From Membranipora membranacea (lineage: Eukaryota; Bryozoa; Gymnolaemata; Cheilostomatida; Membraniporidae): a DNA stretch of 64,000 bases. Location of the stretch: NCBI GenBank assembly GCA_914767715.1, contig OU612071.1, positions 2,108,001 to 2,172,000 of the forward strand, read 5' to 3'. The notes beneath the pieces are model-generated. The model ran no database searches and was not told the origin of the DNA. It saw only the letters and a program-made list of their open reading frames with translations. Made by a program: the position numbers and the translations under genes. Below, in pieces: positions 46,201 through 56,850 of the stretch. Every line of letters begins with the position of its first letter. Position 1 is the stretch's first letter.

Positions 46201-46453
46201 CCTCATTTCTCCATCCTCTCCAGTTCACACTTTGTTGCTTATCTAAGTCCTATCGGTACTCTTCTTGGAACACACAGGCATAATGGAACTGCGTCGTCTT
46301 TGAGATTTATCCTAAATACATCTGGCAACACCCCTAGTTTTCCGAACAACTTAGGATGTCTACTCTGTACCTCATCTATTACCAAGCGGACAGTCTTCAC
46401 TAGATTTAGTTTCCTTACTTCCGGCTCAAGTTATTCCTAGCTCCCTTCATCAC

Positions 46454-46690
46454 TTACCCTGTACTAGGCACTTTTTGCCCCCACGCTGAAACTATGTCTA
46501 TCTTCACTTTTCCCACTACGTCCAGCAGGCTCCCATCGGCGCCAGTAAATATCCTCTCCGTTTTTGCTACCTTGCCTCCCAATCGCTCTGCGGTTGTTGC
46601 TGTTATAACTGAAACATCCGCTCCTGTGTCCACCAAGAACCTAACCAGTTTCTTACCACACCTCAAATCTATTTCAAAGTCTTTATCCAC
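46454..46690 (-). pseudogene. Gypsy aspartic protease
   Basis: Encodes V-R-F-L-V-D-T-G-A-D-V-S-V-I, the D-T-G-A active-site loop of retroviral-type aspartic proteases, then F-T-G-A-D-G-S. It lies between the gag zinc knuckle and RT, the normal gypsy order. The frame is open for about 78 codons. Confidence 0.8.
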
Positions 46691-46779
46691 TCCTATCTTG
46701 CCCTTTAACTGTCACAAAGACTCTTCCGAATCACTGGAGTATCCGCTTATGGCATTAACGTGCCCCTTGCTATTTTGCT

Positions 46780-47729
46780 GCTGCCCACTTCCTCTGTCTT
46801 TCGACTTTGGGCATTCTCTGGCAAAGTGGGGTCCCCCACATTCGTAACATTTGGCGAATCTTGGGCCTCTCTTTTCCTTGTAAGAACTGGGGCATTACCT
46901 CATCAGTTGGCTTTGGCTATTGCATATGAAGCAGCCCCTGCACCTGCCTATTCCTCTACTTGGGCCCCCTCTTCCTCGGAATCCACCTCGGCTTCTAAAG
47001 CTATTGTTTCCTCTACTAAACCAACCGCGATAGTAACCTACACGGTCAATCGATAACTGTTCGTCCTCTCCTCCTCTACTCTATCTATTTCGGGCTTTAC
47101 TATCCTACTACTTTCACTGTTGGATATAATGTTCGCTGCAGCTTTTGCCGACTCGAACCGCAAGCACACTGATTTGACCTTATCTGCATCTAGATTCTTC
47201 TTCCCGAGCAACTCTGCTCTGAGTTTATCGTTGTGAAGGCCCTTTATCACAACTTGTATGATCAGCTCATCCACTAAGCTCACCCACCTGCAAGTCCTAG
47301 CGGCCCTGTCGACTCTCTCTATGAACTTGTCAACTCTCTCCTCTAATTTCTGTTCTATGGCCAGATATCTATGTGTCTTGTTGCTACTATGTTCTCCTTT
47401 TCTTGAAAATGTGCAGAAAACTCCCCTTTCAACTCGTCATACTGCATTTTCGACACATCCACATTCCAGGTATCGAATATGTCCATTCCTATTTCCCCCA
47501 TACTGTCTAACAACAATGCTGCCTTCCTCTGTTCGACCTCAAACTTCCTCTGGTCCCTTTTACTTTTTTCCCTTGTAGTGGCGCCCTCAGCATCGTTGCT
47601 GTTCTTAAGCCCTGCTCCTATAACTGCTATTTCCAATCGTCTGATAAATTTATTCCAACCCTCTAACTCCGCCCCATGTTCTACTCTAAACTTAGGTGTA
47701 CTCACTCCTCTTCCAAACTTACTATCCAT
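46780..47729 (-). pseudogene. Gypsy gag with CCHC zinc knuckle, frameshifted
   Basis: Starts at ATG 47729 (M-D-S-K-F-G-R-G-V). The first frame runs to about 47360; a shift leads to R-Y-L-A-I-E-Q-K-L-E-E-R-V and on to about 47041. Further breaks precede the zinc knuckle C-Y-E-C-G-G-P-H-F-A-R-E-C (CX2CX3HX4C) near 46840-46800. Long and Lys/Glu-rich, without a match I can name beyond retrotransposon gag. Confidence 0.75.
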
Positions 47730-48396
47730 CTTGCAGATAGTCACTCTCAACAATATCAAGTTATCTCAACAAACTTCTCTTGTTGATATGGAAATGCCTC
47801 AGCTTCTGTTGCTCTAAATCTAAAATATTCCTTGTTTACTTTTTACTACTAATGATAAATAATGACTCGCTAAAATAGCCTATTAACGCGAATGTTTACC
47901 GATCAACCTATTGTATATAAGTAATGTGTGTATAAGTGGAGGAACATGCAGAAAAGTACTTGTCACATTGTAAATGATAGCCTGTGATATGATATTGATT
48001 TTATGTCAATGCCCATAATGTATTATGCTTTTATGAATTAGTAGGCTATAGTAAACTCAAGTGCATTTATGACAGTTTCAAGTGCATTTAGGACAGTTTT
48101 TCCAATGCGCCTATAAAAGGAGCGTAGTGGCTTTGTGCATCATGATTTAGTTATCAGACTTCATTGTGGATGGTTGAATTGTGAGAGCAATAAACTGTTA
48201 TTAACATAATAAGTTGTTTATATAACTAAATTGTCCCAAGTAACATTGAGGACTGAGCCTGACCTAGTGTCTATAATTCAGTCTCTTTTATCTTGGTATA
48301 TCACTATTAACAGCCTGGCCTAGTGCCTATAATTGTTAGAGTGGTGGCTTGCAGGATAATTCCACTGGTAATTACTCCGTTGAGCACAAAGGGTGG

Positions 48397-48570
48397 TTGA
48401 CTATAGTTGTAAGCCTGGCTCCAATGCCTATAATTTACATCATAGCTTTTCCATTCTTCGCAGTCGCAGAGGTTTGACTATAGTTGTAAGCCTGACTTCA
48501 ATGCCTATAATTTGCATCATAGCTTTTCCTTTCTTCGCAAGTGGCAATATTATTGGCGGATTGACTATAT
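48397..48570. repeat. 77-bp tandem duplication in the gypsy leader
   Basis: TTGACTATAGTTGTAAGCCT with downstream CAATGCCTATAATTT and CATCATAGCTTTTCC occurs at 48397 and 48474, with a partial third start at 48561. The leader between LTR and gag is about 1.2 kb, and GCCTGGCCTAGTGCCTATAA-like blocks also recur near 48255 and 48313. Confidence 0.7.
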
Positions 48571-48939
48571 TTATTGCAATATAGGTCTTTGGTTCTCTGC
48601 AGTGAGTAAGGGGGCTTAACGCCTTATACAACCCCTCATTCTGAGTAACGGCAATTGTTGAGGTGAGAGCCAATACTCACTGGATCATCAATTGGGCTTC
48701 GTATAAGCCGGTTTGAGTTGCGTAACGGATTGGCAACTCGATCAGTGTGCTTGAATAGACACTGAAGCTTTCTTGTTCTGGTTGATTTATTAACCCTCGT
48801 GCCTAAGCTACCAAACTAGTCACAAGACGGGTGTAGTTATCAAGAAAATCCAGAACATTGTGACGTCACTATCTTCTCTATCTCTCTAACTTGCCAACAA
48901 CCACTATAACTCACTAAACTGGCACTTGTCCCTCTCTCC

Positions 48940-48957
48940 CTTTTACTTCTGACACCA
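48940..48957 (-). promoter_or_regulatory. tRNA primer-binding site
   Basis: On the minus strand TGGTGTCAGAAGTAAAAG directly abuts the 5' LTR end. TGG pairs with the CCA tail of a tRNA, as expected for reverse-transcription priming. The primer tRNA is not identified. Confidence 0.75.
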
Positions 48958-49163
48958 TATAGTGTATGCTACTCACCAGTTTTGTAGCCCTTTGGCCCTC
49001 TATAGTATGTCTAGCTCAGCTTGGTCTCTCTGTGGCTCCTTGTCACCCTGTGGCTCTTGGGCATCTCCCGTGCGCATCCCGGAAGTCCCCCTTCCTCTAT
49101 CCTGCAGGTAGTCACTGTCTAAAGCTCCTTGACCTTGGTTCTTAAAGCTCGGACTACACTACA
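48958..49163 (-). repeat. 5' LTR of the gypsy element
   Basis: 206 bp; begins TGTAGTGTAGTC and ends GCATACACTATA on the minus strand. Differs from the 3' LTR at about 13 positions, including one indel. Confidence 0.85.
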
Positions 49164-49168
49164 GCAAC

Positions 49169-50860
49169 TAGCACTCAAGTTTCAATCATTGAAATATTTA
49201 GTATTTTCTATTTGGGTGAAAAATGTAGGGCGGGAGTTTGGAAGGTCCAGCAAAAAAAAAGAGAGATTGCGCTAAGCTAACTGCCTGTTAGTGAAAACAA
49301 AGGGAATGTTCATTGGTTTCACAGCGGCCCGGCTGACAGTCTATAGGTCAGTGTCATAGGTCATAGGTCATTGGTCAGTGTATACACAGATTGGGAGTCT
49401 TGTGGTAATGTATAATTAGCTGATGACATCATTAGATTATAATTTTATCTCTCATTAATCATCTGGTGCTAATTAATACACACATTCACAAATCCCTGCC
49501 CTAGAATGCAAATGTCCTAAATGATGAAAATATCAAAATTCATCTTTGTGAAGTTTTGGTGAAATTGGAGCTTATTTTACAGTTTGGTTTTTGTTTGAGT
49601 TAATTTGCTTAAATAGTCTAGCTTTTATCAATGTGTAAAGATCCTATCTCATCACCCTTCTCAACTAAAATTTAGAATGCAAACGTCCTAAATGATTATC
49701 CAATCACTCTAAGCCTTATGTAAACAATGATCCAATGAAAAAGGTTGTGAGAAGCCATTGAGCACAAATTTTAGTAATTGAATGGCCTGACTGTGAGGTT
49801 TGATGTAAATTTGCTTCCCATGATGTACAAAAATTAGCTATTTTTTATTTCTTTTGGAATGGAAGACCATATTTGTAACCTCTGCAGCTCACAAACAGAT
49901 ATTATTCAAATGAATGTCTAAAAATCATTCAGTAATTATTGCAAAATGGTGACTGTGAACTGCTCAGACTGTGTAATCATAAAAGCTACCATAGTGTGAA
50001 GTTTAGCTAGTTCGGAATCATACAAAGAGTTCCCCATACTGTGAGCCCAACTCATTGGGAAAAGTAACGGTAAGATTTAATGTCAAAGGGGTCTCACAAT
50101 CTCTCATAAATTATGTATAATGAGTACAAGAAACGGTTAGTGTCTGAAAACCGACATGATGAGATTGTGAAATGATGGAAATACTGTCACTTGATAGAAC
50201 ATCTCACTCAAGTCACTAGACAAAGAATGTTGTGAGTTCCGATGCAGGTCAGCTGCACGCCTAACCCCAACTAATCCTTTAGACCAAATTGTGTATAACA
50301 CCAAAGAGTTAGAGACTACCGCCTTGTATAATCACAATTCTCACATGTGCTACCCGTTTTAACTTTTAAACTGCAATACTGACCATCACGCAGCGTATAT
50401 GGGAGCCTGGTCGAAACTCAATCACTGATATGGATAACCTGCACAGCGTCACCGAAGGACAGCTGCCAGAGAACTGAAGCTCATATAACTCTTTGTTGGA
50501 ATTTTTTTCCATATTATGAGATCAGAGAGTTTTTTAATTATAAATAATATTATGGTGATGTACGCCACTACCAGAAATTTAAACACACACCAATCAAACA
50601 GCTGCGCTACTTTCAGGATGTAATAGATAAGAGGTTTCTGGTCTTGAGATGGAACGTAGCCAGCAAATTTTCAAGGTGCATGCTCAACAACAAAAAGGGG
50701 CGCAGAAAAGGCCAAATAAAATCGGCTTGACAAGTAAATAAGTGTTAAGAAAGTAAGTTAAAAATAGGGTTCATCTGTGGGGATGATTTAGATGATGTGA
50801 TCATGAAGGGGATTATTGAATTATAGATTTAAAACGCAATTCCAGTGAACATTATGTACA
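49169..50860. other. Non-coding; searched for missing stomatin exons without success
   Basis: No frame resembling the SPFH core (the L-R-N-V-L-G or Y-Y-R-V regions) was found on the plus strand. The motif AGAATGCAAA-G/C-GTCCTAAATGAT occurs twice (49503 and 49675). Confidence 0.45.
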
Positions 50861-50953
50861 TTAGATTAAGCTACAGATCCATGGGGTATTCAAGTAGAGA
50901 GAGTCGAAATGTAAGCGCTATATAATCACCATAATACTATTCCAACCGCTTGT

Positions 50954-51668
50954 TAAGGCTGGAACGGGTTTTGAACCCGGTCCTGACCCGCGGGTTCAAC
51001 CACCTCGGGTCATTACCGGGTCGACTCGGGTTTAAGCTTTCCGGGTTTGAGCTTACTCAGGCCTAGTCAGTCATTTCATTTGCACTACCAAATACTAGTT
51101 ATGTCTTTCAACTAGCTGGTCAAACCATCGCCTGGACCAAGGTTTGATCCAGTGATGTTGTGTTCAGCAGTCCAGGACCTTATCCACTACCTACTGGACA
51201 TATATGTCGGCAAGTGAAATCAAGACTATGTTATCATAAAAAAAACTTTGTATTCCAACTACATGTAAAAATGGGAGTTGCCTTCATTTATGTGTGGTGG
51301 GGCAACTCCAAAGTAATATATGATGGCAATTAGAATTTGACTAATATTCGATATTCAAATTCTATGGCAATGTCCATTTCGATGTAAAATGATCTTGAGA
51401 TGCAATATGGGAGCCTAGAACAGCAACTTTGCCGATAACAGTTTTTGTATCTCGGGGAATGGGAGTTATCATGTAATTAGTTTGAATGTTATGACTGCGG
51501 TGCTTTGTGTCTTTTTTGTATGAATGAATTCAATATTTCACAACGGCTCAGCAATAAATAGGTTCAGTAGCTCTGTTTCAAGCGTACTTGAACCCGACCT
51601 GGCCTGAAAGACAGCCGAAACCCGGAAACCCGACCCGGTTCTTGTTTTGTGAACCCGTTCCAGCCTTA
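50954..51668. mobile_element. TIR element in a stomatin intron, with nested repeat
   Basis: Ends are TAAGGCTGGAACGGGTT and its complement (17 bp). The inner flanks are rich in CGGGT / ACCCG repeats in opposite orientation. A fragment of the 2.2-kb/22.6-kb dispersed repeat is inserted at 51244-51345, followed by a small inverted repeat (TAGAATTTGA...TCAAATTCTA). About 715 bp, no coding frame, no clear target duplication. Confidence 0.7.
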
Positions 51669-52767
51669 CCAGTTATCTGCGTTGAGATTTGTCGAAATGC
51701 AAGTTAAATTATTATGAATGCTGTTATATCATCGATCAATTTGTATGGATATTTTTGTTGAGAGGGCTGATAGGTTGGTGATGTGAGGATGCATGACATG
51801 ACTCGTCTTAACTAATGACCAAGCAATATGTCAAAAACAGCTCAATCACAATACGTGATACGATGCTGAAGCCAATATTTTCAGATACTCTGTCTGAAGA
51901 GCTTTCCTACCTTGTAAAATTTTCCGAGCCTGTCAATGCTGGTGTCTTAATTTAGGAGTTATATGTCATTTGAACAATGATGTTATCAATCTGTAAATTT
52001 GATGTTTCAATTGTGCAGCAAGGATGTACGGCTGCCTGTCCAGCTTCGAAGAGCCATGGCAGCAGAAGCTGAGGCTACATGAGAATCTAAGGCTAAGGTG
52101 AGTTTTAAGTTGCTCCTATGCTGATAGGAGTACAATTCGCACCTAAGACTCATTCTCCAAATAGTCAAAATAACCCGGAATCACCTCCCCCCCCCGCCAG
52201 TTGGCTGTCAGACAAGCTAGAGTATTTGGACCTCAGACAAATCGTCATTATCTTGCACGTGCAAATAGGGTTGGCTATCTAGGACGTGCTCCACAAGCCA
52301 AATTATCTCAGGGTACATACAACATGTTGGAGGACTATTTTATGACTACACCAAACTTAAGGGGGACAACTCCAGAGTAAGAGCAATTAAACACAAGACA
52401 CTCATTACACAAATCCGGTCATGTGACATATTTACTGTGGAACTTTGATTCATATGTGACCTTTCACCATTAACCTCCTCCTTCTTCAACTCACAAACAC
52501 TTGATTGAACCAAAATAAATTAAACCCCAATTAACAGAGCTGCCCTTGTATTAGTCTTGACCTCTGCGCTAAGTTATTGGACTATTTTACGTGACCTTCA
52601 CCCTCTCTCATGTGACCTTCACCCTCTCTATGTGACCTTTGACCTCATTACTGTAGGTTATAGCAGCAGAAGGGGAACAGAAAGCTGCCAGAGCATTAAA
52701 AGAAGCAGCAGAGATAATAAGTTCATCTTCAGCTGCCTTACAGCTCAGATATCTACAGACTGTGAGT

Positions 52768-52935
52768 AACACTATAACAATATATATAATATAACTATAT
52801 ATAATATATAATATAACTATATATAATATATAATATAACTATATAATATAACTATAATTATAAATATAATAATATAACCATAATATAACCATATATAATT
52901 TAACTATAATAAAGCTATATAAAATATAACTATAC
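52768..52935. repeat. (TATAATA)n-type simple repeat
   Basis: Degenerate ATATAATATAACTATATA repeats in the stomatin intron; pure A/T. Confidence 0.8.
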
Positions 52936-53263
52936 ATCGTTGTAGTAAGGTTTGAAATTATTTTGTAACAATTTTCATTTAAATCAACTGGCTATGCTGG
53001 CTCTTATCTAATTGGCCGGGTGATTGGAGAGAGAGTATACCAGGTCAGATGGTACTTTCCTGAAAGTACTAATTCAGATAAAGTGAAGGTTAAACTGAAT
53101 ATTTAGTAAGTACTTTCACTGACCTTTCAAGTCTGACAGGTGAGAGCCATTCACATTGGCTATTTTTTATTACAATCAAGAAAGATAACAATTTATGTCC
53201 ATTATTAAGCGACGTCGAAAGAGTCGTGTTGAGTTTGACCGACTGAAATATAAACAATCACCA

Positions 53264-53308
53264 GAAACCCCCCCCCCCCCAACAACAATGCTTGTCAAGA
53301 CAGGCTAA
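53264..53308. repeat. MULE-like terminus fragment
   Basis: A C run (about 12) followed by AACAACAATGCTTGTCAAGA-CAGGCTA, the terminal sequence of the 21030-21415 element. One end only. Confidence 0.55.
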
Positions 53309-53729
53309 TGAAGCCTCACATAATTGGTTTTTATATTCCTTCAAGCATTGATGTATTTCTCACATTACATCAAATTGAATCACAAACCTGTAGATCTCAA
53401 GGCTATAATTTAGAGATCCACCAAACGTGAGACATGACACTCACTGGTGTGTTAATAAATCACTGCGGTCAGAGAAGGCTTTATTCTGTGACTAATTCAC
53501 TATTAATCATGAGACTCCACCAAATCTCCACCAGTTAACTATTATTATTTTGTATATCTATATATTTTCATTTATATATTTATATATATAAGGCAACAAT
53601 ATTTTTGGATAATTTCTATACTTACAGCTGAACACAATCTCCTCAGAGAAGAACTCGACTATTATATTTCCAATTCCTGTCGATTTTATGAAAATGTGGG
53701 GCAGAGAAGAAAAGGTGCACACTGACTGA

Positions 53730-56700
53730 GATATTGAGGGACTCAATCATCAGGTAATCTCTGCCATGTTAGACTTCTGTGTGCAGCTCATTAGTGGTTA
53801 GCTGGTATGTTGGATTTGGATGAACAGCAGTTATAGCTGAGGACATATTAGGATATGAATATCCTTTAAAGTTTAAGATTGTACAGATTTGAAGTCTGTG
53901 ACAGTCCTCTGACTCTATTAAGAGTTATCCTTTGCTGTAACTGGTGGAGATAACTTATCTATCCATATTTAAAAACATATCTAGATATGCCGATGTAAGT
54001 AATTATGATACATTAGATTGGATAATGTTTAGTTTCTGATACCGGATTAGGAAAATATCTTTTGACAGTCTTATTCGTCTCTACATGAAAAGGTCCATAG
54101 AAATAAGGATCTACTTAACAATGAAATATATCTAATAAAAAAACACTTTTATTATATATCTTTTTCTAGCAGGGTAATTTGTACTTTTTTCCCAGGGGAT
54201 TATTATATTAACACAATGTCCGCCATGAATTTTATTATTCAACCTTTTCTGTCATAAAAAGATCCATCGCTGATTGCTTTTACTTGTTGCTAGTCTGTTA
54301 CTGTTAGCTTCCATCTAAAATCTAAAGTAAGATTTTATACATATAATCTACAGAAATCTCTTATGTGTGACACATATTAACTTTTATTACTAGATGTGAA
54401 TCTCAAACTGTGTACAATTTTATCAGGAATTTTTTTTTCTATTTTATTAGTGTTTTACACTACGGTAAATACTATAATTGTACTCACTAATTGAGTATGT
54501 GATGTTCTGCCGCCATCATTGTAAATATAGGATTTAGTCATATTGCTTTTTGTCTTTTTTTTATCAGAAGTGAATTTTTTATTTTTAGACTGTTGGAGAG
54601 AATTGAATCTATTAATATTTCAGGTGTTTTTTTATCCATTTACTACACAATCTGTACTCGTTATTTGGTATACACCCAGTAAGGCATTTCTGATAGTTTA
54701 TGAGGTTTAACGATATTATGATTGGTTAATTATTGCGGTCAGTATATTTGATTGAAGTTTGTTTAGATGTTATGAATATAAGTCTGGTCAATAGAGAAAA
54801 TATTATATCAGTGTTAGTTTCTCCATTTTTTTTAATTTGAAGCGGCAAGTAATTTCCACAGTCGAGTTTGTACTAAATCTCAGTCAGCTCCTCATCGCCG
54901 CCCAAAAAGAGTTCATGACTGTCTTAGCTCTATTTAAATTCTTTATACCACTCGGAATACTGTGTCATTCTGGTAAATTTAATTATTAAATCAAATAATT
55001 CTGAATAAAACTGAATAATCGTAGTAATAATGAATCAAAATGAATCCGATTATCGATGATTTAAGAACAACAGTTAATGATTAATATTTATTTACATGAA
55101 CATGAGGAAATTCTCATCAAGTTAGATAAATCATATTCATTTACAAACATCAACGCTCGCTCAGAGTTTACAGGCATAACAATATATGGTTAATAAAACT
55201 TGCAGACAGACAAAGGAAAAATAATACTAAAGCTTCTTCTCGTCAAACTGACAGTGCTGATTCATCTAGAAGCTATTCTCACTATATACATATTATATTA
55301 TCGGAAGTTAAAGTAAACTGTACATTGCATAATTTGTTTTGAGGAGTTAACCTTTTACAGGCGGTACTATAGGATACCACATGGATAATAAGAAGTAATC
55401 TCAATCACTGCTATTGAGATGAGGTCTTTGAAGTGGCCTCTTCCATTATGTTACTGGCCTTTACTTCTTTTTTTTTTCTGAGATGACAAAATACTGTACT
55501 TTTGTTTCGTCATCAAAACCTGCTGAAAATAAATATATAAAACATGAGACCAGTCAGGTCTTCTCTTCAGCATATTTTGGAAGCAAGCGAGTTTATTCAG
55601 ATAAGGCACTTTGATAACACAATAAAGATATTTTGTGTCAGACATACAGAACTCACGCACATATTTCTATTATATTGTCATGAAAACTTATAACCAACCT
55701 TTGTTGCATGGTCCCCTCATATAGGCCTTAGTCTCGTTTTTATCTGTTCAAAGATTCTTGCGCAACAATTCTTCACGCATCGGAAGTAAGACATCAGCAC
55801 TATCACCTGTAAGCGCAGAGCTGTCAGTTTTATATCAATAAATCTAAGGTTGTCTAAAGGAGAATTTCATTGAGACTATCATGAGCAACATGAAAACTAA
55901 TGACATGATCTTATCACACAATGCCAATACCAAAGCTGGCATTGCTAATTATAAGCAGCAGAAATAGGAGCCACAGCTATGCTGATTGTCCAGCTATTAA
56001 ATAATTAGCTAGAGTTGAGCAGAGACAGAGCAAAACCAAGTCAAAATAAGCAAGGGTGTATGATGCAGAAAAGCATCCGCGTGCGTTTCAATATTTTGCC
56101 GGCACCTTTTACCTTTAATTTTGGAAGCTATCATGAAATATTAAACATAGGTTATTGAATAGTACAGGTGCCCCAATGCAACTTAGTGGCATAAAAATAC
56201 CAACCCCAAAGTATTGACTGACTTTAAGCAATTTATACGATATTTAGATATCTCAATATCTGAAAGGTGTTTTATCAATGTGAGTCTGAGTTATATCTAA
56301 AGCTTTACAAACACATGCTTTAATGCTGAGTGTGCAAGCTGAACTTCCAGGACAGTTAGGGTGAGCAAGGAGGCTGCAGTACGCAAAAAATGTCTGACTT
56401 GTGACTTATATGTATTACGCTCAATGCCGTCGATTGCAGAAGTGAAACCTGATACGGGGGTCAGATGCCATGACAGTTGCGACAAGGTGAAGGGAAAACT
56501 TACCTATGTGCACTTGTTTGGCTGAAATGTAAGAAATAAAAGGTCTGAGTTTTGTCTGTAGGTTTGGTTATAATTTAATCAATGAAGACATAAGGTTTCA
56601 CAAACAAATGCCTCAGTTCAGTGATTGATATGTGGTGTCAAGATGAAATGCTGTATATATCTTTTGAATATTTGTACACGCTAGATTTGGCATTTTCAAT

Positions 56701-56850
56701 CAAATTTCTTCCGATGTTGTATTGAAATTTAATTCAATTTGTTACAAGTTTAGTAAAAGATCAATAGCCTCTTGACTTTTTTTGACAGGGTGCAGTTTTT
56801 TCAGTTTATGTAGTACTCTAACATGATATAAGACTTTGTGCGGATTGATC
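53730..56850. other. Non-coding spacer
   Basis: AT-rich, about 3.1 kb. No exon with family resemblance was found on either strand. The low-coordinate side of the NTase-TPR gene begins at its right edge. Confidence 0.4.

Larger units (their letters stand above)
44506..49163 (-). mobile_element. Ty3/gypsy LTR retrotransposon, rearranged and defective
   Basis: A 4.66-kb element bounded by near-identical LTRs (44506-44712 and 48958-49163, roughly 94% identical by eye). Flanking 5-mers are gtaac (44501-44505) and gcaac (49164-49168), a probable 5-bp target duplication with one change. Order on the minus strand: 5' LTR, primer site, long leader, gag with zinc knuckle, protease, reverse transcriptase, a rearranged region, a charged ORF, polypurine tract, 3' LTR. 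Every coding part carries frameshifts and no integrase was recognised. Insertion age is moderate judging by LTR divergence. Confidence 0.88.
50861..53729 (+). pseudogene. Stomatin, C-terminal exons with two in-frame stops
   Basis: Four exons join in frame. 50861-50910: A-T-D-P-W-G-I-Q-V-E-R-V-E, donor AT-GTAAGC. 52019-52097: K-D-V-R-L-P-V-Q-L-R-R-A-M-A-A-E-A-E-A-T, then TGA, E-S-K-A-K, donor GTGAGT. 52657-52761: V-I-A-A-E-G-E-Q-K-A-A-R-A-L, ending L-Q-L-R-Y-L-Q-T. 53628-53729: L-N-T-I-S-S-E-K-N-S-T-I-I-F-P, ending in a stop. These are diagnostic stomatin/podocin sequences (membrane scaffold, ion-channel regulator). TGA at 52080-52082 replaces the conserved Arg (CGA to TGA would be one transition). 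TAA at 50867-50869 replaces the acidic residue of L-D-E-A-T-D-P-W-G, unless the exon begins at AG 50875. Introns are kept, so it is not a retrocopy. The upstream SPFH exons are absent, so a decayed or split gene is likely. Confidence 0.85.

Noticed and set aside
45844-47817. Plus-strand open frames over the gypsy element
   Set aside because: Protease, RT and zinc-knuckle motifs are on the minus strand in these same intervals.
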